A stretch of 64,000 bases of DNA from Cyprinodon diabolis (Eukaryota > Chordata > Actinopteri > Cyprinodontiformes > Cyprinodontidae), in assembly GCA_030533445.1 (NCBI GenBank), contig CM060076.1:10470001-10534000 (forward strand). The letters run 5' to 3'. Of this stretch, positions 1 to 9,920 are shown piece after piece (position 1 is the stretch's first letter; each line of letters starts with the position of its first letter). The notes under the pieces are model-generated. The model saw only the letters and a list, made by a program, of their open reading frames with translations. It had not been told where the DNA came from and ran no database searches. The translations under genes were made by a program, and so were the position numbers.

Positions 1-445
1 TGGGGTGGCAGCAGGGGTGGCAAGGCTGTCATTTAGGGTGGCATTTGCCACCCTATGCCACCCCAGTAGATCCGCCTATGGTTAGTGCCATTTCTTCTTC
101 AACAGTGCACCCACTGCAAGCATCCTAGAGGTGGCAGTGACACTGCATGCCTACGTATCTGGTTGCTTGCAGCAGTTTGTCATTTATTAGTTTTGTTTCA
201 CATTAAAAAGTTTGATGTTAAGACTTTTTTCCAGCCAAGGCAAGGCAGGTTTATTTTTATACCACATTTCAGAAACAAGACAATTCAAAGTGTTGCATAT
301 GGACAGAAAGGAAGAAAAGGAAAACACACAGAGGGTGCAGTGGCATGATAAAGGTAGAGACATTGTGGGTCTCCAAGCTTAAACAAATGATGCTTCAGTT
401 AACAGTTACCATGGAAAGCAACTATAAATAGGTTGTTAACCTTGA
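1..445. other. Window edge, unassigned repeat-like sequence
   Basis: The first 75 bases are rich in repeated ggggtggca / tgccacccc words that form a short hairpin (about 35-53) and look like the cut end of a dispersed repeat running off the window. From about 76 to 445 I see no recognisable coding or repeat feature. The 87-codon open frame here resembles nothing I know. Confidence 0.3.
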
Positions 446-949
446 TTTAAAGCTACAGTGTGCAATAATTACAGGGATATATAGTCAGAAATGTAATATA
501 TTATACATAACTATGTTATTTATCATCATCTACGAGCTCAGCCTCTTAACCTTAATATTTGCGTTGCCTTAGAATTCGTTATTTATAATTACATAGCAGC
601 GGGTCTCGCAGCCATGGAGGCAGACATCTTTGGGCAACGGCAGCGCAGAGCCAACAAACTAGCGATTGCGAGATCGCCCATTACGCTCGAAAGTAACTAC
701 GGCAAGTTGAGAGAGATGAATTGAGACGGTACTGAACACACAGACTAATGAAATACTATCTGTAAAATTATCTATGTAAACAAACCTCATCACTTGAGAA
801 GGTAGGTGATGCGGACGTCGACATTTTGTCCTGTAACGCTCGCCGTACGTTTGGGGGGGAGAAGCGGTGGGGGGGAGATGTTCATGTTGCTGCGGTCTGC
901 AGTCTGGACGTTAGATGTCGCTGAAAATTACACACTGTAGCTTTAAAGC
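446..949. mobile_element. MITE with TTTAAAGCTACAGTGTG inverted ends
   Basis: The left end reads tttaaagctacagtgtg, and the right end (about 930-947) is its reverse complement, giving terminal inverted repeats of about 17-20 bases around a 0.5 kb interior. The interior is GC-richer than the flanks and has no long open frame. Both ends carry a TTTAAA palindrome, so the exact target duplication (TTAA, TTA or none) cannot be separated from the repeat. The structure indicates a non-autonomous DNA transposon; the superfamily is not assigned. Confidence 0.6.
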
Positions 950-1171
950 AGCTTATGGTTCCTGAAGTTTTACAGTTGTTTGGAAGTTTGTTTTAGATCA
1001 ATAGAGTATAAGAACTAAATGCTGCCAAGCAGAATTTTCTCACAAGATTTGAACGGAGGTGGTTTTTCACATGGTCGATGTGTCTTACTAGCCTGGGTAC
1101 TATTTTATCAGAGGACTACAAGAGAACTAGAAAAATGCATTTTTAAAAACTTTTTACAAGTTTGTTTTTTT

Positions 1172-1924
1172 CAGAGGTGTCAAGTAACGAAGAAGAAATA
1201 CTTCGTTACTGTACTTAAGTACACTTTTTAGGTATCTATACTCCATTACTTATGTTTCTTCCTACTTCTGAATTCTACTCATTACATTTATACACAAGGA
1301 TCTGTACTTTATATTTCTTACATTCTTAAGACAAATGTTACTTGTTACTCTTGGGTTCGATTTTATGTTTATAAATATTTCACGTCTTGTGCATCATCCA
1401 ATTCAGATCATTGGCGCTATCCACATCTAGTGAAAACTAGTGTAATTGGATGAGTCATATAACGCAAACACTCATTGGTTAGCTATTTGCCAAATTTGTG
1501 CAGACACCAAAGGAAATAATCAAAAGCAAGCAGGTGTTCTTCAAACTGCAAACGTGAATTGTCTATGCCATGCTACAATGCCGGATTCAGAAAAAGATGT
1601 TGAAATGTCTGAAACGTCGGACACAGGCGGGAGCGTATCGGGAGACAGAGACTAACAAGACCTCCCTCATCCTTGGCCATATCTCAAAACATTTTTCAAA
1701 AATCAAAAAAATGAGCTTTAAAATTCATATTGTGGCAGCTAACTGTTTTTTTTAAAGGTTACATTATACTTTTATATTTTAAGTAGTTTTTGGAGAACAT
1801 ACTTTTTCACTTTTACTTGATTTAAGAAGTCAAGTTGATACTTGAACTTTTACCAGAGTGTTTTTAAACTGCAGTATCTATACTTCTACTTAAGTAACAA
1901 ATGTCGGTACTTTTGACACCACTG
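1172..1924. mobile_element. hAT-like MITE, CAGNGGTGTCAA termini
   Basis: The left terminus is CAGAGGTGTCAAGTAACG. The right terminus, reverse-complemented, is CAGTGGTGTCAAAAGTAC. Both ends are followed inward by tracts rich in acttaagtac / cttcgttact. Termini starting CAG and a length of about 750 bp suit a non-autonomous hAT element. The flanking 8 bases (gttttttt and tgttttcg) are alike but not identical, so the target duplication is not proven. Two shorter relatives lie at 50.8 kb and 60.6 kb. The two 60-70-codon frames inside are not credible genes. Confidence 0.55.
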
Positions 1925-2215
1925 TGTTTTCGCCCCTCATATTGAACTAACACTATCTAATAGTGTTAGATATGGCAGCATATATCCATATCTTCAATAA
2001 GTACACTGATATCTTATGCAAGATCTTTATTCCACCTTTAGAAGTGAAGATTATTAACTTATATAGCTAGTTTTTAAGAAGCTTCAAGTTTGATTAGCTT
2101 TAAAGCTAAAGGCAGTTTAAACTGAACTGTATCATTCTAAATGAAATAAACATGAATAGATTAGGGTTTGTTAAAAGCAGGTTTTCTGGTTGTAGAGCAA
2201 AAAAAAAAAAAAGCA
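1925..2215. other. Spacer, nothing recognised
   Basis: AT-rich spacer between the MITE and the solo LTR, ending in an A-run near 2200. No gene or repeat recognised. Confidence 0.3.
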
Positions 2216-2220
2216 ATTAT

Positions 2221-2978
2221 TGTAATGGATACTGAAAGTTGGACCCAATATTCAGCAGACAAACAGAGTTTCAAAACAGGTTTATTTCAAAAATAACTGA
2301 AAGAGGACGATGGAAACTCCTCAGAGCGGGTTCTCTGATTCTCTGCTGAGACAGGAAACTCAGGTCAGTGACAAGAATGAAGAGTGGAGAAGACAACAAA
2401 AAGTCACTGACCTGGTTGAGAGTTCAGTCCGAAGCTCAGAGAGAACAAACCCGGGGGGAGACAGTCCACCGCTTGCGGTCGTTACCGCTCCAGAGAACAG
2501 AGCGTGGGGGAGCCGGCGCCAGCCAACGGCGAGCGAGCTGAAGTGTCCGTGAGGGATTAAGCGAAGCCGAAATCCAGTCCAATGCAGTGTCAGAAACCAG
2601 GAGATCCGAGAGCCGAAGAGGTATCCAGGGAAAATCCAAGCCGAGGTCAGAAAAACAGTCCAAGTACGATAGCGGGCTAAATCCAGGCAGTCAGGCCAAA
2701 AACCAAACTAAGCAGGGCAGACAGGGAGAAAGGCAAAAACCAAAAACAAATGGGCAAAAAACTGAGAAGAATTCCACTGAACAAAACACTTACTTGATAG
2801 CTGAGTAACTCACACAGAGACAGGTTGAATAATCTGACGCTGATGGCAGGAAAGCAAACAGCCTAAATAGCTGCAGGGACCAGGTGAATCAGATTGGCAG
2901 TAATCAGCCACAGGGCCAATTAGGCAGGTGAGCAGCAGCAGAGGAAAAAACCCAACCATCAGCGCCAGGATTATGACA
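2221..2978 (-). mobile_element. Solo LTR (minus strand), 5-bp target duplication ATTAT
   Basis: Read on the minus strand, this 758-bp block begins TGTCATAATCCTGGCGC and ends CCATTACA, the usual TG...CA ends of an LTR. It is bracketed by attat at 2216-2220 and attat at 2979-2983, an exact 5-bp target-site duplication. An AATAAA-type signal (tttatt on the plus strand, about 2281-2286) lies near its 3' end, and a TATA-like gctatttagg lies near its start. No internal region is attached, so this is most simply a solo LTR left by LTR-LTR recombination. The small open frames across it are incidental. Confidence 0.8.
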
Positions 2979-2983
2979 ATTAT

Positions 2984-3527
2984 GCCTTACTGTTATCAAG
3001 GTAATCTTAAAGGACAACCATGTCGGTGGCAATAAAAAGCTGGATCGAACCAAGAATATTATATTTTTGCCTAATTACAGGTATTTTAAAAATAACAACA
3101 AAAAAAGTCCATGTTTTAAGTTAAAGATTTCACACAAAAAATGCTTCTCATCCATTACCATTGTGTATTTCACATCAGACACAGAGGAAGAGGTTCACCA
3201 CCATGCAAGAAACTGCAGTCCTGACGGTTTCCCTTTTGTGAGACTAAGACTTCTACCTTTGCTTTCTGCCACTCATCCTGTTCTGTTGTATCTGTGTTTA
3301 ATTTCTAAATTAATGTTAGCATTTCCAGGCTTCTTGGGACAAAAAGCAACAGATCGATGGAAGAGCTAATTTGCAAACAGGTTTATACATTTTTATTTTT
3401 ATAAAAAAATTTTATGTAATAATTACTGTATAAGTTGGTTTGTCTGAAAAATAAAGGACAATGAAGGATCTAGACTGATCCTTTGAGATACTTCTGAGAA
3501 CTCAATTGGCAGTAAAATTGCAGCACC
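2984..3527. other. Spacer before the gypsy element
   Basis: AT-rich spacer containing an unrecognised 100-codon open frame (3067-3369) without motifs. No repeat boundaries are visible. Confidence 0.3.
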
Positions 3528-3531
3528 TTAG
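3528..3531. repeat. Target-site duplication TTAG (left, gypsy)
   Basis: The four bases ttag immediately precede the 5' LTR. The same four bases follow the 3' LTR at 12070-12073, marking the integration footprint. Confidence 0.85.
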
Positions 3532-4368
3532 TGTTACAGGTGGTATGGTGGGCGTGGTCCAAGCAGTATAAAAGCGGAAGCTGCAAACTTTCTTAAAAGG
3601 TGTCAGTTTCCATGGGACGCCAGGACGTATCTGGGTTCCACACGTAGATTTGTCAAGAATGTGGGTGAGTGTTTTTAGAGTGTGGGTTATATTGAACTTT
3701 TATTATGACGAATGTAAATTTTAATCATTCTTTTTCTTGTTAGGAGGCCCTGCGGGTTTTTTAGACGAGGCTGTGTATACAGGCAGATGAGGGTGGTGTA
3801 CGCGATACAGGTATTTTTAGAGATTTCAAGGTAGTTATTAAAATACTATTTTGATTGCATTATTTTTGTAATTTGGTGTTTTCTGTTTGTTTACAGAGAT
3901 GTTTTTTGTTGCTCCTGCTGTCCTTAGGTTTATGTTTTGTTTCTTTTAGTTAGTCCGACCCTGTTTGATGTCTTTGGTCCCGTTGTTTACTTGAGAGGGC
4001 GGACTAACTGCTTTGTTTTTTATCTTTTTTCATCGATCTGTTTGTTTTCTCCTTGTTCACTCTCCCACGAGGCTGTGAGCTGGTAGACAATGTTATATTG
4101 CATCTGATCGTCTGCAGTGCTGAGTGGTGATCGTGTGCAGTGTTTTTTCACCTGATTGCTGTGAAGCTTTATAAGTGTGCGACTTTCCTGGTTCTGGTTA
4201 TGCGGGTTTGTCCGCCATCCACTAATGTCAGAGTTTAAATATTATATTGTCTACCCTAGGCTATCAGTTTCGTAGAAGGAGAGGTAAAGGATTTTCTGTT
4301 TATTTGTTTAATAAAGAACGTATATTTTTTAGGACTGAGTTTGTTTCATCCTTGCGCGGGTGGTTACA
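3532..4368 (+). repeat. 5' LTR of gypsy element
   Basis: 837 bp, starting TGTTACAGGTGG and ending GGTTACA, so short inverted TGTTAC...TTACA-type ends are present. TATAAAAG at 3567-3574, only about 35 bases from the LTR start, implies a very short U3. AATAAA at 4310-4315 near the far end implies a long R region and short U5. Inside R are splice-like signals: a GGTGAGT donor near 3664 with a pyrimidine-rich ttcttgttag acceptor near 3743, and a second possible pair, cag/gtattt near 3810 and tttgtttacag near 3896. Confidence 0.93.
3567..3574 (+). promoter_or_regulatory. TATA box in the gypsy LTR
   Basis: TATAAAAG sits in the GC-richer start of the LTR and should set transcription initiation roughly 25-30 bases downstream, near 3600. 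The 3' LTR carries the same box at 11268-11275. Confidence 0.7.
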
Positions 4369-4370
4369 TT

Positions 4371-4388
4371 TGGCGTTGCTTGGTACTG
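4371..4388 (+). other. Putative primer-binding site
   Basis: Two bases after the LTR end comes TGGCGTTGC, which starts with the TGG expected to pair with the CCA 3' end of a tRNA primer. The position and the two-base spacer fit. I could not match the next bases to a particular tRNA with confidence. Confidence 0.5.
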
Positions 4389-4508
4389 TACGTTCCTTTC
4401 CTTTGAAAAGTTATTTTTTTCTGAAGTTTTTTCTCTGTTTTTTTGGAATTAGTTTAAGGACAGCAGGGGCAGCAGGTGTTTCTGGCTGCTTGCACATTGC
4501 AGACAGGC

Positions 4509-5534
4509 ATGGAGGAGGACTCTGAGAAACACGCCATGTCACAGCGTATCAGAGAGCTGGAAAGTCAGCTGGCAGAGCTGCAAGCAGCTGGTGGGGATTC
4601 TGAAACGCCAACTACCTCTACTGGAACCACTAGCGGGAGGCCTACGTTTTCAATCCCACAAGCTCCGATTATATATGTGCAGCAGGATCGAAAGCTGCCA
4701 GTATTTTCTGGACATTTGAACAGCAATGACTCGTGGACTCTGGAGGAGTGGATAGAGCGAATAAGGCATTTTGCCGAATCGAGGGGTTGTACAGAGAAGG
4801 AGCGTGCACAAATAGTGTTTGATCATCTGGAGGGTGCCGCTCGTACGGAGGTTAAATTTTTACCCCCGCAACAACGTGAATGTATGGACTCTATTTTTAA
4901 AATTTTGAGGGAAGTTTATGGATGTATGCATTCTCATGTCTCATTACAGCGTCGGTTTTATAACCGCAAACAACAAGATGGTGAGTCCTTAATCGATTAT
5001 TCCCATTCTTTGATGGACTTAATGGACATGATTGTTAAAAGTGATGCTCAAGTTATTTCGAGAGTTGTCTCTAAAGACTTGCGTGATCAATTCATTGATG
5101 GAATCAGGGATCAAACCTTGAAAATAAGACTGAGAGACCTGGTTAATGCCAATCCTAACTGGACAATCCGAGAGGCTCGAGCTGAGGCGACAAAGTGGAT
5201 GGCTCAGTGTGGTGCCCCGTCTAAATCTGTTCGTTTGGTCTCTAATGAAACTGTTGTATCTTGTGAAGCTACTACTGGTTCATCTCAATATTTAGAATTG
5301 ATGTCTCTGCTAAAAGCCCAACAGACCCAACTAGAGTTGGTGGTTAAAGCACTGGCTCCACAAAGTTTACCTCCAGCAAGGGGCCGCTTCAATAGGCCCA
5401 GGCGCAATGCGGATGGAAAACCTATATGCTTTAGGTGTGAGCAGAGCGGCCATATTGCAAGAAACTGCCCGAATAATATTCAGAATGAAGCTAAAGAGGA
5501 TAAACAAAATGAATCAAAGTCTGCGGGAAACTAG
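4509..5534 (+). CDS. gag: Gag polyprotein of the Ty3/gypsy element
   Basis: A 341-residue protein from the ATG at 4509; an upstream in-frame GTG at 4476 is unlikely to be used. Residues 10-30 (ISQR/ELESQLAELQ-type heptads) look coiled-coil. A capsid-like region follows from about residue 65, with a W...EEW..RI.HF pattern and LREVYG..., as in retrotransposon Gag domains. One CCHC zinc knuckle (CX2CX4HX4C) lies at residues 307-320 near the C-terminus and should bind RNA. Gag assembles the cytoplasmic particle that packages element RNA. The frame is fully open, and its last two codons (GGA AAC) plus the UAG stop form a slippery site leading into pol. Confidence 0.92.
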   Translation: MEEDSEKHAMSQRIRELESQLAELQAAGGDSETPTTSTGTTSGRPTFSIPQAPIIYVQQDRKLPVFSGHLNSNDSWTLEEWIERIRHFAESRGCTEKERAQIVFDHLEGAARTEVKFLPPQQRECMDSIFKILREVYGCMHSHVSLQRRFYNRKQQDGESLIDYSHSLMDLMDMIVKSDAQVISRVVSKDLRDQFIDGIRDQTLKIRLRDLVNANPNWTIREARAEATKWMAQCGAPSKSVRLVSNETVVSCEATTGSSQYLELMSLLKAQQTQLELVVKALAPQSLPPARGRFNRPRRNADGKPICFRCEQSGHIARNCPNNIQNEAKEDKQNESKSAGN

Positions 5535-8500
5535 AGCCCGCCAGTGTGCAGAGCCAGACATTGGTGGGGGGACAGATGGGCTCAGATGACATAGATTCTG
5601 AATTTGGTAACCTGGTTGGTAAGTGCTTTGAGGCTGAAATAGACTTTGCTGGAGTCAGTGTTCCCTGTCTATTGGACAGTGGGTCCATGGTAACCACTAT
5701 AACTGAGAGTTGTTTTAATGAAAACTTTTCTCATTTATCTGATAAGAGTCTAAGGGATTGTGGGTGGTTGGGTTTAAAAGCTGCAAATGGTTTAACAATC
5801 CCGTACCTTGGTTATATTGAACTGGATTTGAATATTTTGGGTGTGCTGATTCCTCGTCGGGGGTTGTTGATTGTGAAAGATCCATCTGACATTTACATGA
5901 GACAGAAAAAAAACGCTGTACCTGGGGTTCTGGGCATGAATGTGTTTAACCCCCTTTATCAAGAACTGTTAAAGAGATATGGCGCTGACCTTTGGGGGGC
6001 CCCAGAGATTAAATCCGCACCACCAGGGCTGAAGAAGCTCCTGAGGCATTGCCAGGTGATGGAGGCCATGGCCAGCTCTTCAGAGCCCTACCCAGTGAGA
6101 GTACAGGGTAAGGATCCTCTGTGTATTCCAGCTGGTAGTCTTAAGTATGTCCCTGTTACCTGTCCAAAGGTATCCTTACACCAGGCTATGGAGCTCATGG
6201 TGGAGCCTCTGGGCCCAGAGTACACCAGCCTGCCTGAGGGATTGTTGGTTTCACCTTCCTTAGTGAAGGCAGAGCAGGGAAGGACATTTGTGCCAGTTAC
6301 TAATGTCGGCACAACTGATGTTCTGTTAACACCACGCAGAATAATTGCAACCGTTCAAACTGCTGAAGTTGTTGAGGAGCCATCTCAAACTCAGGTTTCT
6401 GTTGATTCACAAAGTGGTACAGCATTTATTGTGAGTCAAGAGGCCAATAAGAAGTGTCAATTTGACTTGCCAGAGTTTGAAAATTTAACGGAAGGTGACC
6501 GGCAGCAGGCCAAATCTCTTTTGCTAAAATATAGCGGTATTTTTGCACAAAATGATCTGGATGTAGGATGCACAAATTTGATTAAGCATGAAATACCCTT
6601 GCTGGATGAGAGGCCAGTGCGTCAACCATACCGTAGGATCCCTCCTTCCCAGTATGAATTGGCTAGAAATCACATTCAACAGTTGCTTCAGAGGCAAATA
6701 ATTCGGGAGAGTAGTAGTCCATACTCTTCCCCAATTGTTCTGGTGCAAAAAAAGGATGGTAATTTACGAATGTGTGTCGACTATCGGTTGTTAAATTCAA
6801 AAACCAGGAAGGATGCATTTCCTCTTCCCAGAATAGAGGAGTCTTTGGATGCTTTGGCTGGAGCCCAGTGGTTTTCTACTTTAGACTTAGCAAGTGGCTA
6901 TAGCCAAGTTGAAATGGCGGAGAAAGACAAGGCAAAGACAGCATTTTGCACTCCTTTCGGTTTATTTGAGTTCAACCGTATGCCCTTTGGTTTGTGTAAC
7001 GCACCAAGTTCATTTCAGCGGCTCATGGAGCGTATTTTTGGGGATTGCCGCCACCAGTCTGTTTTGCTATATTTAGATGATTTGATTATTTTTTTCTTCT
7101 AGTGTGCAACAACATCTGCAAAGACTGGATCAAATCTTTTGTCGACTAGAAGCCCAAGGATTAAAGGTCAAACTTTCTAAATGTAATTTCTTCCAGAAAA
7201 GTGTTAAGTATCTGGGTCATGTGGTATCGGCTGAAGGTGTTTCCACTGATCCAGATAAAGTGGCTGTAGTTAGAGAGTGGAAGCGACCTGAAAACCTGGC
7301 TGAGTTGAGATCATTTTTGGGGTTTGCGTCTTACTACAGAAGGTTTATTGCTGGGTTTTCAAAGATGGCTAGCCCAATGAATCGGCTGGTGACCAAACTT
7401 CTTCCATCTGGTAGGAAGGGTAAAACCCCCAAGAAGCCTGTTGCTGGGTTCTGGGATACGGAGTGTGAGGAAAGTTTTGTTAAACTGAAAGCTGCTCTTA
7501 TAACCACTCCTGTCCTTGCTTATGCAGACTTTCAGAAACCATTTACATTGGACGTAGATGCAAGCCATGGGGGTTTGGGCGCAGTCCTGTCTCAAGAGCA
7601 TGAGGGTAAGTTAAGACCAATTGCCTTTGCGAGTAGGAGTTTAAAACCTACAGAGCGTAATATGAATAACTATAGCTCAATGAAGCTGGAGTTGGTCGCC
7701 CTCAAATGGGCTGTCACAGAAAAGTTTAGGGAATACTTGCTTGGAAATAAGTGTACAGTCTATACAGACAATAATCCTCTAAGCCATTTGAAAACGGCAA
7801 AATTAGGTGCTGTTGAACAGAGATGGGCTTCAGAATTGGCTTCATTCGATTTGGAAATAAAGTATCGTCCTGGCCCTCAAAACACAAATGCAGATGCTCT
7901 GTCCCGCCTTAATCACCCTTCTAAGGGTGAAAGGGAATTATATGGGGTCCAGGCAGAAGTGAGTACACTCCCTGGTCTAGATATGGGTGATCTCTCCATT
8001 TTGCAGTCTCAGGATCCCATCATAGGGAATTTTCTTAAGTATTGGAGGGAGGGCATTATGCCAGATGCAAAGGAGAGGCAGTTGCTTAGTAAAGGCTGCA
8101 GAGAGTTGATTCGTCAGTGGGGTCGACTTAGGCAGAAGGAGTCAATACTTTATCGTTGTATTCACCAACCAGATGGGGACGGGGAGGTTGAGCAGTTGGT
8201 GTTACCTCAGTGTTTACAGGAGCAGGTTCTTCGCCGTCTACATGATGAGCATGGGCATCAAGGGGTAGAACGAACTTTCCAGTTGGTTCGCGCTAGATGT
8301 TACTGGCCAAGTATGTACAGTGATGTAGAGAGATGGTGTAGGAGCTGTGAGCGGTGTGTACTTTCAAAGGCCCTCCAACCTAAGGTGAAGACCTATATGG
8401 GCTCAGTCAAAGCATCTCGGCCACATGAAGTTTTGGCCATAGATTTTACTGTATTGGAGCCTTCCACGGATGGGAAAGAAAATGTTTTGGTTATGACCGA

Positions 8501-9566
8501 TGTTTTTTCAAAATTTACTCAAACCGTGGCAACTAAAGATCAGAGAGCAAGCACAGTTGCTGAGGTTTTGGTAAAACATTGGTTTCAGCCATTCGGCCCT
8601 CCGGGTCGTATTCACTCAGATCAGGGCAGAAGTTTTGAAAGTAGTCTTGTTCAGCAGCTCTGTAAAATGTATAATATTGAGAAGAGCCGCACAACTCCTT
8701 ATCACCCCCAAGGTAATGGCCAGTGTGAGCGGTTTAACCGCACACTTCATGACCTATTGCGAACCCTTTCTCCTGAGCAAAAGCGTAGGTGGCCTCGTCA
8801 TTTATCTCAGGTAACTTATGCCTATAACACCACAGTGCACCAGTCCACTGGCAGGACCCCATATTTTTTAATGTTTGGCAGGGATCCGAAGTTGCCTGTA
8901 GATTTTCTAGTGAGAGAGGAACCTGAGTCGGATATCCCCCTCGAAGAGTGGGTGGAGGAACACCAAAAGTCATTATCATCCGCTTATGAGTCTGTGCAGA
9001 AGAGACTGGAGAGTAAAAGAGCAGAGAAGAGGCAGAGGGAACAGGGCCAGGCTATGGCATCAGAGTTTGAGGAGGGCGACCTGGTTTTTACCAGGAATCA
9101 TTCAGTCAGAGGGAGGAACAAAATTCAGGATTTTTGGGATTCTACCCTTTACCAAGTAGTTCGGCCTCCCCCTGCAACGGGTGTAGTTTACTCTGTAGCC
9201 CCTGTGGGCCAGGAGGGCCCTCTGCGCCAGTTACACAGAACAGAGCTTAGGGGTGTGCCCAAGAGTAGGGAGGATAACACTCCTCCCAGTGTCTGTACAG
9301 AAAGGGAACAGAACGAGTTAAGTGAGGACGATGCTGTTCATGTTTCTGAGGTAATAGATTCTGTACCAGGGTTGCTTAATGATGTAAATGGTTCAATTCT
9401 AAGTGACAAGGTGTCTGATGTTGAACAGCTTCCAGGTCCGGGTCCCAAGGAAACTGACACCTCCATGGTCTCTGGACTTCGGAGATCGGTTCGGAAAACA
9501 GCTGGTCAACATTCAAATCCATACAGACTGCCACAATCGGTGCAGGTCAATGACCCAGCATTGTAA
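5513..9566 (+). pseudogene. pol: Pol polyprotein (PR-RT-RNaseH-IN), broken by one frameshift
   Basis: The frame opens at 5513, overlapping gag, with its first ATG at 5576, so expression as Gag-Pol is likely. In order: aspartic protease with LLDSGS near 5669-5686; reverse transcriptase with YLDD at 7070-7081 and the LDLASGYSQ and MPFGLCNAP blocks upstream; RNase H with LDVDAS near 7549 and YTDNN near 7760; integrase with an HHCC zinc finger (near 8245-8365) and a D,D35E core (IDF near 8441, SDQG near 8617, the final E in QCERF near 8730). The C-terminal region has no chromodomain. A run of seven Ts at 7089-7095 carries one base too many, bringing a UAG at 7100-7102 into frame; downstream coding resumes in the +1 frame and stays open to 9566. 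Everything else is open, so this is a recent, minimally damaged copy. Confidence 0.9.
5525..5583 (+). promoter_or_regulatory. -1 ribosomal frameshift signal, gag to pol
   Basis: GGGAAAC at 5525-5531 is read in the gag frame as G GGA AAC, the canonical X XXY YYZ arrangement, immediately before the gag UAG stop (5532-5534). Slipping back one base enters the pol frame, which is open from 5513. After a 5-base spacer an H-type pseudoknot can be drawn by hand. Stem 1 pairs 5537-5544 with 5561-5568 (eight pairs, two of them G-U). Stem 2 pairs loop bases 5551-5555 (gagcc) with 5579-5583 (ggctc). A competing simple hairpin pairs 5534-5539 (gagccc) with 5578-5583 (gggctc). The heptamer matches one established for betaretroviral gag-pro junctions (MPMV/SRV). 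The fold is inferred, not computed. Confidence 0.75.
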
Positions 9567-9599
9567 GGGTTGGCAGGGGGAATTTATCTGAGTGTATAG

Positions 9600-9601
9600 T
9601 A
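9600..9601. repeat. TA target duplication (left, nested Tc1)
   Basis: The TA dinucleotide lies just outside the left inverted repeat. Its partner lies at 11194-11195. TA is the invariant Tc1/mariner target. Confidence 0.9.
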
Positions 9602-9803
9602 CAGGTGCTGGTCATAAAATTAGAATATCATGAAAAAGTAGATTGATTTCAGTAATTCCATTTAAAAAGTGAAACTTGTATATTATATTCATACATTACA
9701 TACAAACTCATATATTTCAGATGTTTATTTTGTTTAATTTTGATGATTACAAATGACAACAAATGAAAATCTCAAATTCATCATATCAGAAAATTAGAAT
9801 ATT
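9602..9803. repeat. Left terminal inverted repeat, Tc1 copy 1
   Basis: 202 bases that are the reverse complement of 10992-11193 by eye. It probably contains outer and inner transposase-binding direct repeats. Confidence 0.9.
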
Positions 9804-9920
9804 GTGAAAAGGTTCAAAATGGATGGCCCCTGGTGCCACACTCTAATCAGCTAATTAACTCAAACCACCTGCAAAAGCCTTTAAATGGTCTTTCAGTCTA
9901 GTTCTATAGGCTACACAATC

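Noticed and set aside
3067..3369. 100-codon frame as an exon
   Set aside because: No similarity I recognise, AT-rich context, and no convincing splice or promoter signals.
4476..4508. Upstream GTG start extending Gag by 11 residues
   Set aside because: GTG is an unlikely eukaryotic start, and a good ATG follows at 4509.
7089..7103. The T-run in pol as a programmed -1 frameshift site (T TTT TTC fits the heptamer pattern)
   Set aside because: The downstream frame is +1 relative to the upstream one, so -1 slippage would not reach it, and it lies inside the reverse transcriptase, where recoding is not expected. A one-base insertion is simpler.
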